36,936 nt of DNA from Candidatus Omnitrophota bacterium (lineage in GTDB: Bacteria; Omnitrophota; Gorgyraeia; Zapsychrales; JANLHA01): assembly GCA_023247795.1 (NCBI GenBank), contig JAHFFT010000007.1:1-36936 (forward strand). Reading direction: 5' to 3'. Position numbers and translations under genes: made by a program. The number at the start of each line of letters is the position of its first letter. Positions within the stretch are counted from its first letter, which is position 1. This document shows positions 25,992 to 35,162 of the stretch, in pieces. The notes under the pieces were generated by a model. The model did not search any database. It was not told the DNA's origin and saw nothing but the letters and a program-made list of their open reading frames with translations.

Positions 25992-26744
25992 TTGAAATTC
26001 GAATTTGATTTTAAAGGACAAACAGTGTTGATCACAGGAGCCACCCGTGGCATCGGTAAGGCTGCGGCAGAGCAATTTTTCCAATTGGGTGCCAGCCTTG
26101 TTTTGACTGGGACAAAACAAGAACAGGTCAACGCGCTCAATCGAGGGCGTAAGAATCAAGCAAGGATCGAATATCATTGCGTTGATTTTTCAGATAGGGA
26201 AAGCACGGAACGCTTTTTAAAGGATATTGGCCGTTTGAAACGCATTGATGTTTGTATTAACAATGCCGGGATCAATCGGATCAATGATATCGATCAAGGT
26301 CTGCTTGCGGATTTGGATGACATGATGAATGTGAATTTGAAGGCGCCGTATCTTTTGATTCGACAGGTGAGCAAGGTGATGAAAAGGCAGAAATACGGGC
26401 GGATTGTCAACGTGGGATCCATATTTTCTCAGATCAGCCGGCCCAAGCGTTCGATGTACTCGATGACGAAATTCGGTCTTCACGGAATCACGGTTGCGGC
26501 GGCGAATGAATTGGCCCAACACAATGTTTTAATCAACACCCTTTCCCCGGGATTTGTGTTGACTGATTTAACAAAAAAGAATTTGTCTCGAGTTGAAAGA
26601 GCGGAATTGAAACGCGGCATCCCCATGGGACGTTTCGCGCGGCCTGAGGAAATCGCGAAACTCATTGTGTTCCTGGCGAGCTCTCAGAACACGTATTTGA
26701 CTGGCCAAAATATCATTGCCGATGGAGGCTACGTTAACGTCTGA
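25992..26744 (+). CDS. Short-chain dehydrogenase/reductase (SDR); TTG start at 25992 preferred
   Basis: VLITGATRGIGKAAAEQF; NNAGIN; VGSIFSQISRPKRSMYSMTKFGLHG; SPGFVLTDLT. An aaaggag RBS lies 6 nt before the TTG at 25992. Confidence 0.92.
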   Translation: MKFEFDFKGQTVLITGATRGIGKAAAEQFFQLGASLVLTGTKQEQVNALNRGRKNQARIEYHCVDFSDRESTERFLKDIGRLKRIDVCINNAGINRINDIDQGLLADLDDMMNVNLKAPYLLIRQVSKVMKRQKYGRIVNVGSIFSQISRPKRSMYSMTKFGLHGITVAAANELAQHNVLINTLSPGFVLTDLTKKNLSRVERAELKRGIPMGRFARPEEIAKLIVFLASSQNTYLTGQNIIADGGYVNV

Positions 26745-27805
26745 TGATAAGAATCCATTCGAGCATTCGGGATTATCATCTCGAATTCGTCAATGATATC
26801 AAAAAACATATTTGTGGTTTGGCGCAAGAGAACGCCTGTTTTGTTATCGACCAGAAAGTCCATAGGTTATATCCTGAGCTTTTTGCCGCATTGTCTAAGG
26901 ATCAATGTTTTTTGGTTGAAGCCACGGAGCAAAACAAGTCCTTTGATTTTTGTCGTGGATTGATTCTCCGTTTGCTTGATTGTAAGGTTCGGAAAAACAC
27001 AAAGCTCATCGCCTGTGGGGGAGGCATTGTTCAGGATGTCACGTCCTTTTGCTCCTCGGTGCTATTTCGTGGTATCGAATGGGTCTTCATCCCGACAACA
27101 CTTTTGGCCCAAACAGACAGCTGTATTGGCGGCAAGACGTCGATCAACGTCGCGAATTATAAGAACCTGATTGGAAATTTTTATCCTCCCAGTCAAATTT
27201 TGATTGATTTGGATTTTCTGAAGACGCTATCAAAAGAAGACATTAAGTCAGGGATTGGGGAAATTCTGCATTTTTACTTTGTGGCGGGCGAGAAGCGGGT
27301 CGCCGGAATGATGGAGGAATATGAACACTTTTTCTCGGATCGCAGCCGACTCGAGAAGTATATTTTAAGAAGTTTGGAGATCAAAAAGCGCGTGATTGAG
27401 ATCGATGAGTTTGATCGGGGGGAGCGGAATCTCTTCAACTATGGACACACCTTTGGCCACGCGATTGAATCGATTTCAGATTATCTGGTCCCTCACGGCC
27501 AAGCTGTAACGTTAGGGATGGATTTGGCCAATTTCATATCGGTTAAGAGAGGATTATTAAAACCAGACGTCTTTGATCAGATGCGCGCTCATTTAGAAAA
27601 AAATATACCGGTTTACCATTTTTCGGTGAGGGAAATGGATTCCTATTTAGACGCTTTATCAAGGGACAAGAAGAATACCGACACACAATTGAGTTGCATT
27701 CTCACTCAGGGGCCTGGGCAGATGATGAAAAAGCAAATTCCAATGGATCAGGTCTTGAGAGAAAACATCTTGGAATATTTTTTGAAAAAGGAAGCCTTGC
27801 GATGA
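26744..27805 (+). CDS. 3-dehydroquinate synthase (AroB)-superfamily sugar phosphate cyclase, variant
   Basis: CGGGIVQDVTSFCSSVLFRGIEWVFIPTTLLAQTDSCIGGKTSIN; RNLFNYGHTFGHAIES; PHGQAVTLGM. TGATG overlap with the SDR gene. Confidence 0.88.
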   Translation: MIRIHSSIRDYHLEFVNDIKKHICGLAQENACFVIDQKVHRLYPELFAALSKDQCFLVEATEQNKSFDFCRGLILRLLDCKVRKNTKLIACGGGIVQDVTSFCSSVLFRGIEWVFIPTTLLAQTDSCIGGKTSINVANYKNLIGNFYPPSQILIDLDFLKTLSKEDIKSGIGEILHFYFVAGEKRVAGMMEEYEHFFSDRSRLEKYILRSLEIKKRVIEIDEFDRGERNLFNYGHTFGHAIESISDYLVPHGQAVTLGMDLANFISVKRGLLKPDVFDQMRAHLEKNIPVYHFSVREMDSYLDALSRDKKNTDTQLSCILTQGPGQMMKKQIPMDQVLRENILEYFLKKEALR

Positions 27806-29544
27806 AGTTCTGCGCCATCGTTGAACACAAATCTCTTATTTTCTTATATGCCTTATGGGGATTCCTGCACAAGAGGGTTGTGACAATCTACGGGGACCGC
27901 TTGGAGAAAATGCCCAATTTTTTGCGAAAGCACATCAATTTTGAAAAGGATGATATTGGTTGCCATTATGGCCAATGGTATCGTATCCAGAAAGAGATGG
28001 TCTGTCAGAGTTCATATTTAGAAAGGTTGCGACTGGATAGCATGGGGTTTCTTAAAGCAAAGTGTAAAATTTATCGAACCAATAAGGTGGTCAATCATTA
28101 TAAACAATTGTTATCGGATCTCGAATACCGGCTGCGGCGCGATAAATTCTTGTCGGGCTATGCTCAGGAACAAGTGGTTTTCATTTTTCCGCATTTCAAA
28201 GCACACATCGAACTCGCCAAGGACTGTTTGGACGCCCAGCGATTTAAAACTTCATATTTTTTAAGTGTTGGATACGCGGTCCTGGGAAGTCTTTTGTATT
28301 GGAAAAAGGTTTTTTCAGTTTTTACGCTTCGGTTGGTAAGAAGGCCGATGCATAAGGCCGCCATGATCAAGAAATTAGCTTGGGGTTTTGATAACAAAGG
28401 ATTCCGTGATGATTTGTTGGTCGATCATAAAACTGTTTTTCCAGAGGATGTTTTATTTTATTCAACCGGGGAAGAGGGGAAGAAATGGGAAAGACTGGCG
28501 ATTTTTCAAGCCCGGGAGAATGGTTATCGTGTCATTGAGGTGGGGAATGAAATCAATACCAACCGTAGGGGCTTGCAGTTTATCTATTTCAATTTTTTTT
28601 GTGCTATTTTTCTTTATCCGTACGCGCTTTTTACGGCCCCTTGGCTCCTTTTTGCATCGACGGATTTTTGGGTTCGCGCTAGTAATAGTTTTAAGTTGTA
28701 TTCCTTCTCTGAAGTTTCTTGTCATTGGAGTATCGGGAATTGGCACGATATCGTAGAAACGGTTGTTGCGAACCTCTGCGAAATACGTATGTTCATGTAC
28801 CATTGGTCAGATAACGCGCAACATTATTTTTATTCCCCTATTTTTACCGTACAGAATGATTTGTTTCTTTGGGGGCCGATTATGGAAGAGTACCAATTCA
28901 GGAGATCTTTGCACGATCATTGTTATCTGATTGGTTGTTTCTTCATCAATAGTGTTGAGAAAAAATCCAAAGTTCAAATTTTACAAAGTTTGGGGTTGAA
29001 ACAAGATCGGTCGGTCGTTGTTTTTTACGATTCTCCAGTGAGTGATAACATGCGTTTTCCTAAAACCCAATGCGACGATTTTTTAAATATGGTTAAGGAG
29101 TTTGCTTTGAATCGTAAAGATGTTCAGGTCGTTTTAAAGCCCCGGACCGTGAATGACGGGTACGTGAAGTTTTTCAATACATCGCCTGTTCATTTATTTG
29201 ATGGGAGGGATGTGTCCCTCAAGGATATTGTTGTTGCCGGGGATGTCCATGTGGGCATGGGTATTGTGGCTCCACCGGTTTTAGCGCTGATGCTCAATCG
29301 ACCTGTGGTGTTTTATGATACCGCGGGAAATGATAATAGTCCTCTGGCACAGTATGAGGGTGCGCTGGTGTTTCGTAAAAAGGAACAAGTTCTCAACCGA
29401 ATCACTGCTTATTTGAATAAGGAGATCGATGCCCCGGAAGTTCCGGTGATCAAAGAGTACAATGTCCCCGAGGTGGATTCTTTAGAGATCTTAAGGGGTT
29501 ATATCAAGACCGGACGGGTTGATGCTCGGTTTCAAATTTATTAA
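27802..29544 (+). CDS. Large soluble putative glycosyl/surface-carbohydrate transferase
   Basis: 580 aa from the ATG at 27802 (ATGA overlap). GT-B-like C-terminal pattern (VVVFYDSPVS...VVLKPRTVNDG...VVAGDVHVGMGIVAPPVLALMLNRPVVFYD). Family not securely recognised. Confidence 0.45.
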   Translation: MKFCAIVEHKSLIFLYALWGFLHKRVVTIYGDRLEKMPNFLRKHINFEKDDIGCHYGQWYRIQKEMVCQSSYLERLRLDSMGFLKAKCKIYRTNKVVNHYKQLLSDLEYRLRRDKFLSGYAQEQVVFIFPHFKAHIELAKDCLDAQRFKTSYFLSVGYAVLGSLLYWKKVFSVFTLRLVRRPMHKAAMIKKLAWGFDNKGFRDDLLVDHKTVFPEDVLFYSTGEEGKKWERLAIFQARENGYRVIEVGNEINTNRRGLQFIYFNFFCAIFLYPYALFTAPWLLFASTDFWVRASNSFKLYSFSEVSCHWSIGNWHDIVETVVANLCEIRMFMYHWSDNAQHYFYSPIFTVQNDLFLWGPIMEEYQFRRSLHDHCYLIGCFFINSVEKKSKVQILQSLGLKQDRSVVVFYDSPVSDNMRFPKTQCDDFLNMVKEFALNRKDVQVVLKPRTVNDGYVKFFNTSPVHLFDGRDVSLKDIVVAGDVHVGMGIVAPPVLALMLNRPVVFYDTAGNDNSPLAQYEGALVFRKKEQVLNRITAYLNKEIDAPEVPVIKEYNVPEVDSLEILRGYIKTGRVDARFQIY

Positions 29545-29565
29545 TATCACGTAAAGAGTTCTCAT

Positions 29566-31356
29566 ATGAAAATTCCATTTCTGTCTTCGTTGATCCGTTA
29601 CTTTAAGATTTTTTATGCCGATGTTGGTTCTCGGTTGTTCATTCTGTGCGCGATCATTTTTGTTGCCGGGCTCAGTGAGGGTATCGGGATTTCCTTATTA
29701 TTACCATTGCTCAATTTGGAAAATGCCAACGCCGCGAACAACAGTTATGTAAGCATGATCTATCAGTTTTTTAAAAAAACTTCGTTTGGGCTTTCCATCC
29801 AGTCCATTCTGGCTTTGATGCTGTTCGCTTTTTCCATTAAAGGACTGCTGATTTTTATACAAGGGGCTTATACAGCCGGTATCACGACAGGATTGGTTCA
29901 AGAGAAGCGTTTGGAATTTTGTCGCAAATATAGCGGAATGAAATATTCGTTTTATTTGGATTCCACCATCGGTAATTTAAATAATTTGGTGACAACCGAA
30001 ATCGACCGCGCGGTTGCCGGCTTTAGCAAATATTCCGATGTCTTGATCATGCTGTTTAATATTCTTGTTTATTCCACCGCCGCGTTTTTGATGAATTGGA
30101 AATTGACGTTGTTGGTGGTTCTGGTTTGTTCCGTCCTTTTTTATTTTTTGAGAGCGCTGTCGCAATGGATAAAGAATTTTAGTCTGAACGTTTCTGGACT
30201 GAATGCCCAAATTCAGTCGCTGCTCATCCAGATGATCTACAATTTTAAATATTTGAAAGCAACCGCGGGTTTCCCCCCACTTTTAAAGATGCTGCAAGAC
30301 AAGATCAAATTGCATCGCTGGTATGACTATAAAACAACCACTTTTTCTTATATCTCAGTCGCCTTGGCTGAACCTTTGGCGGTCATTTTTATGTCCAGTT
30401 TGGTGATTTATCATGTTATTTATCTTGGCCGCCCCATGAGTGAAATTTTTGTGCTGTTGATATTTTTTTATAAGGCCTTCTCTAAAATTTTTGGCTTGCA
30501 GATTGCTTGGCAGAAATTTTCTTCAACCCTGGGGGGTGTGGAAACGGTTAATACGATGGCTCAACAAATTCAGCAAGAGCAGGAACAGTACGGGAAAATG
30601 CGACCGGAACGATTTAAAGATGCTATCAAGTTGCAGAATGTCGACGCGAGATTAGGGAATAAAACGGTCTTAAAAGGCGTTTCCATTGAGATCCTTAAAA
30701 ATAAAATGGTTGGCATCGTTGGGCACTCAGGTGCGGGAAAGACAACGATTTTTGATTTATTGGTTGGTTTGATCAGACCTTCCAGCGGAAGAATTTTATT
30801 TGATGACATCAGTTACGAAGATCTTGATTTAGCTGAATTGCGAAAATTTGTTGGGTATGTGACGCAAGAATCAACAATTTTCAACGACACCATTGCCAAT
30901 AATATCTCGTTCTGGCAAGAAATGAACGAAGATGGGGACGAGGTCAATAATAGGCTGGTTGTGGCTGCGAGACAGGCCCATTGCTTGAATTTTATTGAAA
31001 AAACGGAAAACGGATTTGAAACAATGATTGGTGACCGGGGAATCAAACTTTCGGTTGGCGAACGTCAGCGTCTGGCCATCGCCCGAGAATTATTTAAAAA
31101 TCCGCAGATTATGATTTTTGATGAAGCCACTTCCGCGTTGGATTCGGATTCGGAGAATTTGATTCAAGAAAGTATTGTTGAAATCAAAGGGTCACTCACG
31201 GTCGTTATTATCGCCCACCGACTTTCAACGGTAAAAAATTGCGACATGATCTACGTTATTTCGCAAGGAACCGTTATTGAGGAAGGCCGTTTTGAGGAGT
31301 TGTACAATAAGCCGACATCGGAATTTCGAAAAATGTGTCAATTGCAGCATCTATGA
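29566..31356 (+). CDS. ABC transporter, fused permease/ATPase (MsbA/PglK-like exporter)
   Basis: N-terminal TM domain; Walker A GHSGAGKTTIF; signature LSVGERQRLAIAREL; Walker B IMIFDEATSALD. Confidence 0.95.
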   Translation: MKIPFLSSLIRYFKIFYADVGSRLFILCAIIFVAGLSEGIGISLLLPLLNLENANAANNSYVSMIYQFFKKTSFGLSIQSILALMLFAFSIKGLLIFIQGAYTAGITTGLVQEKRLEFCRKYSGMKYSFYLDSTIGNLNNLVTTEIDRAVAGFSKYSDVLIMLFNILVYSTAAFLMNWKLTLLVVLVCSVLFYFLRALSQWIKNFSLNVSGLNAQIQSLLIQMIYNFKYLKATAGFPPLLKMLQDKIKLHRWYDYKTTTFSYISVALAEPLAVIFMSSLVIYHVIYLGRPMSEIFVLLIFFYKAFSKIFGLQIAWQKFSSTLGGVETVNTMAQQIQQEQEQYGKMRPERFKDAIKLQNVDARLGNKTVLKGVSIEILKNKMVGIVGHSGAGKTTIFDLLVGLIRPSSGRILFDDISYEDLDLAELRKFVGYVTQESTIFNDTIANNISFWQEMNEDGDEVNNRLVVAARQAHCLNFIEKTENGFETMIGDRGIKLSVGERQRLAIARELFKNPQIMIFDEATSALDSDSENLIQESIVEIKGSLTVVIIAHRLSTVKNCDMIYVISQGTVIEEGRFEELYNKPTSEFRKMCQLQHL

Positions 31357-32318
31357 TGAACGGAGAGAAAATGGGAACCATTGAAAAAATCAATACCTGG
31401 TTCAAACGTTATCCGCGCTTAAACGCAATAAAAACCCATCTGGCCCTTAAAGTTCGACTCGTCCAGTTTATAAGGTTGATGGAAAAATTAACGGCCGACG
31501 GTATTGCTCAAGTGATCAAGTTGACCTCGCGCATACCGTTTTTAAAGCGCTGGGTTATTGACATTTATTGCGGGATTGAGTTGACGCATACGGTTAGGGA
31601 TGAACAGCATCAATATACCTTTCTGATTCCAAGCAGTCATTGTTTTGACCGGGCGCAGACCTTGTTTAGAAAAGAACCTGCTACTTTAAAATGGATTGAT
31701 TCTTTTGTCGAAGATTCGGTCTTTTATGATATTGGCGCCAATGTGGGGTTATACACTGTTTATGCGGGAGTCAACAACAAGGCCAAGACCATTTTGGCTT
31801 TTGAACCGGAGACGCTCAATTATTCTATCCTGAACCGAAATATTTTTTTAAACAAGCTGCAGGATAAGGTGATGGCATTGAACTTGGCCTTTTCTGATTC
31901 GATCAAGCTGGACCGGTTGTATGTTTCATTATGGGACGCGGGTTCCTCATTGCACAATTTTGGCAGCAAAACGGACTATATTGAACGTTTGAATCAGGGT
32001 CTTTCGCAGGGGTGTTTATCATTTTCTATTGACCTATTCATTGAGCAGTTCAACCCACCTTTTCCACAGCACATTAAGATCGACGTTGATGGATTAGAAA
32101 ATTTGATTCTACAAGGAGCGCGAGAGACATTAAAAGACGCGAGGTTAAAATCGGTCTTAATCGAGATGGATGATGAGAGAATCGAAGATCGGCACATCAG
32201 GACCATGTTGCAAGATATGGGCTTCCAGGTCGTTGTCAAGACGCACACCGGGTTATACGAATCCGAATCAAAAGTTTATAATTATATCTTTTCACGGTTG
32301 CTTGCGGTGGGAGTATGA
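31353..32318 (+). CDS. FkbM family methyltransferase
   Basis: VFYDIGANVGLYTVYAG; ILAFEPETLNYSILNRNI; HIKIDVDGLENLILQGARETL. Start 31353 (ATGA) or 31371. Confidence 0.9.
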   Translation: MMNGEKMGTIEKINTWFKRYPRLNAIKTHLALKVRLVQFIRLMEKLTADGIAQVIKLTSRIPFLKRWVIDIYCGIELTHTVRDEQHQYTFLIPSSHCFDRAQTLFRKEPATLKWIDSFVEDSVFYDIGANVGLYTVYAGVNNKAKTILAFEPETLNYSILNRNIFLNKLQDKVMALNLAFSDSIKLDRLYVSLWDAGSSLHNFGSKTDYIERLNQGLSQGCLSFSIDLFIEQFNPPFPQHIKIDVDGLENLILQGARETLKDARLKSVLIEMDDERIEDRHIRTMLQDMGFQVVVKTHTGLYESESKVYNYIFSRLLAVGV

Positions 32319-32414
32319 GGGCAGGTGCATAAAGATGAAGCGGTGTTGTTTCAGATGATGAATTTCTGTGATGACCCAATTGAGACGATCTCCTCATTCA
32401 AAGGAAATAAATTT

Positions 32415-34046
32415 ATGAATGTCAAAATTATTTTTGAAGAAAGAGCGCTCTGGCGAGAACAGCTAAGTGATCAGGGAAGAGTCATTGCTTCTGGCCAATT
32501 TGGTTTTTTAGGAAAAACATTCGCCAGCCAGTCTGCCCAGCAGGAACTTGTCCAGCAGGTTCATCTGAGGGTCAAAGGTTTGAACGAAATTCTGACTGGT
32601 CTGCAAGGGCACGGCAGTTTGGTCATTGATTCGTCAGATTGCTTGTTGGCCGTTGTCGATCGGGTTCGTTCTTTTCCCATCTTTTATTCCATCCAGGACC
32701 AAACGGTCACGATTTCAAATTCGGCAAGGGCCTTACAAAAGGAACTGCGGCTTTTCAGTTATGACGGCCAAGCTTTGTTGGAATTTGAAATGACCGGTTA
32801 TGTCACAGGTCGGGATACGCTCGTCCCGGAAATCAAACAGTTGATGGCCGGAGAGTTTTTATTTGTCGATAAACTCCGCCAGGAAATTCGTGTTGAGCGT
32901 TATTATGATTACCAACCACGGGCGGTGAAGCAAAAGGACGGGGAGGCGTTGTTCGACGAGTATCATGCGTTGAATAAGGAGATTTTTCAAGGCCTCATCG
33001 ATTCTCTGGCTGGCCGGCCGGCCTGGATCCCCTTGAGCGGCGGTCTGGACAGCCGTTGGATTTTGACGCAGCTATTGCATCTGGGTTATAAAAATATCGT
33101 GACTTTTTCTTACGGCAAGCCGGGGCATCCTGAAGTTGAACGCGCCAGGAAGGTCGCGCGAAAGCTCAATGTGCGTTGGATACCGGTGATCTACAAAAGG
33201 CAGGATATACAGAAACTGTATCAAAGTGAAGATCGTAAAGATTATTTTAAATTTGCCGACGGGTTATCCAGCATTCCGGTCCTCAATGATTATTACGCGC
33301 TTTTGTTTCTGCGTGAGCAACAGCAGATCCCCGCGGACGCGGTGATCATCAATGGGCAGAGTGGGGATTATTTGACTGGGGGACATGTCCCCTTAGCAAC
33401 AAGGGAAGAAAGAATGCCTTCTGTGGAGGAATTGGTCGGAGCGATCGTCGAAAAGCACTACTCCCTCTGGCGTCATTTGAAGACAAAAGGAAATTTAGAA
33501 TTGGTGGCCAAACGTATTTTACGATTTTTGGGAATCTCGTCGGAATCCCTGCTGTCGCAGTCAGATTTTGCGAAATATTACGAGGCCTGGGAGTGGCAGG
33601 AACGTCAAGCCAAGTTCGTGGTGAATGGGCAGCGGGTCTATGAGTGGTTTGGTTTCGATTGGCGGCTGCCCTTATGGGACGATCGATTGATGAATTTTTG
33701 GCAGGATATGCCCTGGGAGAAAAAGATTCAGCAGAATTTTCAGAAACAGTACCTTAACCAGACCAACCTCTTCGGTGTTTTCAATGGGTATTGTATGGGG
33801 CCACATCCGGTCAAATTATGGGGGACAATAGCAACGCGTTTGCTGCTGTTGTATTCTCGGGTGATGGGGGCCAATCTCAATATCCTGGAAAAAAAATATC
33901 TCAGCTATTTTATGAACAATTCTCCTTATTACTATCAGAAGTCTTACCAGGAATATTTGAAAGATTCCTTTTTGCATAGGAATCAATTTTCTTATCTGGT
34001 TAAGAATTATTTGAATTTCAAAGAATACCTTGCGGTTTCGCAATGA
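32415..34046 (+). CDS. Asparagine synthase-like (AsnB superfamily) protein lacking the N-terminal catalytic Cys
   Basis: PP-loop IPLSGGLDSRWILTQLL; degenerate Ntn-like N-terminal domain (MNVKIIFEERALWREQ). The aaaggaaataaattt RBS favours the ATG at 32415 over the GTG at 32325. Confidence 0.82.
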   Translation: MNVKIIFEERALWREQLSDQGRVIASGQFGFLGKTFASQSAQQELVQQVHLRVKGLNEILTGLQGHGSLVIDSSDCLLAVVDRVRSFPIFYSIQDQTVTISNSARALQKELRLFSYDGQALLEFEMTGYVTGRDTLVPEIKQLMAGEFLFVDKLRQEIRVERYYDYQPRAVKQKDGEALFDEYHALNKEIFQGLIDSLAGRPAWIPLSGGLDSRWILTQLLHLGYKNIVTFSYGKPGHPEVERARKVARKLNVRWIPVIYKRQDIQKLYQSEDRKDYFKFADGLSSIPVLNDYYALLFLREQQQIPADAVIINGQSGDYLTGGHVPLATREERMPSVEELVGAIVEKHYSLWRHLKTKGNLELVAKRILRFLGISSESLLSQSDFAKYYEAWEWQERQAKFVVNGQRVYEWFGFDWRLPLWDDRLMNFWQDMPWEKKIQQNFQKQYLNQTNLFGVFNGYCMGPHPVKLWGTIATRLLLLYSRVMGANLNILEKKYLSYFMNNSPYYYQKSYQEYLKDSFLHRNQFSYLVKNYLNFKEYLAVSQ

Positions 34047-34094
34047 AGCCGACATATAAAAATTCTTTGGTTCGCCATGGAGGAGGAAAGCGTT

Positions 34095-35135
34095 ATGTAT
34101 TTGAAAACAAAAACAGAGCATAAGACGATCTGGGAGAAGGTCACGAAGAATATTAAAAGCCGCATCGCGGGAGTCATTACCAATCATATGCCGATCAGTT
34201 TTGGCCTAGAGATTTCCAATGCCTGCAATGCCAATTGCACCTTTTGCGCTTACCGTTTTCAGACCCGAGAAAAGGGCATTATGGAGATGTCTGTTTTCAA
34301 ACGGGCGATTGATCAATATTGCACCATTGGCGGTGGTGACCTCAATATGACACCGACCGTTGGGGATCCCTTGGTTGACCGCAACCTCATCGAAAAGATT
34401 CGTTATGCGCGCAGTAAACCCGAGATCAATGAGATATGGTTTTATACGAACATGATTGCGTTTGATCATTTCGATGTTCAGGAATTCTTAGAAAGCGGAT
34501 TAACGAGCATGAGGATCTCGACCTGCATTAAGGATAAAGAGACGTATGTTAAAATTTATCGATCTCCTAAATATGAGCAGATGATTGAGAATATCATTAC
34601 GCTCATGACGGCCAATCCATCAGCAACAAAACCGCTTAACGTTATGTTGTTTTTAAGGATCCCCAAGCCCTTTCAGGAGGTCTTGGATTCCGTGGATTAT
34701 CAGCGTGTCGCGGCCCTTTTTGATAAGAAAAATATCATCCATTTGGATGATGAGTATGATTCCTGGGGTGGACTGATTGACGCAAAGGACCTGCCTGCCG
34801 GAAATCAACTCTATGAAAACAAACTGGATCAGACCAAAGAGCCGTGTTCCGAGTTGTATCGACGGGTGAATGTCCTTTTTGATGGAACAGTGAACAATTG
34901 TGTCTGTCGGGATTTGAACGCAGATATGAAGATAGGAAACATTTATGAGCAGTCGCTCGAGGAGATATGGAATGGTAAAGAATTGAAAGAATTGCGCAGT
35001 CAGTGGCATAAGGGGGTTGTTCCTAAGACCTGTCAGGGGTGTCAGCGCTATGTCCCGGTGAGTGATTATTTTTCATCACATTTTTTTAAAATCGTTAAGA
35101 AATTTTTAAGAAGAAAATTTTTAATAAGAAAATGA
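34095..35135 (+). CDS. Radical SAM protein with SPASM-like C-terminal domain
   Basis: Radical SAM CX3CX2C motif (NACNANCTFCAYR); C-terminal Cys set (FDGTVNNCVCRDLN...GNIYEQSLEEIWNG...CQGCQRY). ggaggaaag RBS upstream of the ATG at 34095. Confidence 0.92.
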   Translation: MYLKTKTEHKTIWEKVTKNIKSRIAGVITNHMPISFGLEISNACNANCTFCAYRFQTREKGIMEMSVFKRAIDQYCTIGGGDLNMTPTVGDPLVDRNLIEKIRYARSKPEINEIWFYTNMIAFDHFDVQEFLESGLTSMRISTCIKDKETYVKIYRSPKYEQMIENIITLMTANPSATKPLNVMLFLRIPKPFQEVLDSVDYQRVAALFDKKNIIHLDDEYDSWGGLIDAKDLPAGNQLYENKLDQTKEPCSELYRRVNVLFDGTVNNCVCRDLNADMKIGNIYEQSLEEIWNGKELKELRSQWHKGVVPKTCQGCQRYVPVSDYFSSHFFKIVKKFLRRKFLIRK

Positions 35136-35162
35136 TTTTTAGAGAAAGGTTTAGCGTGTCTC

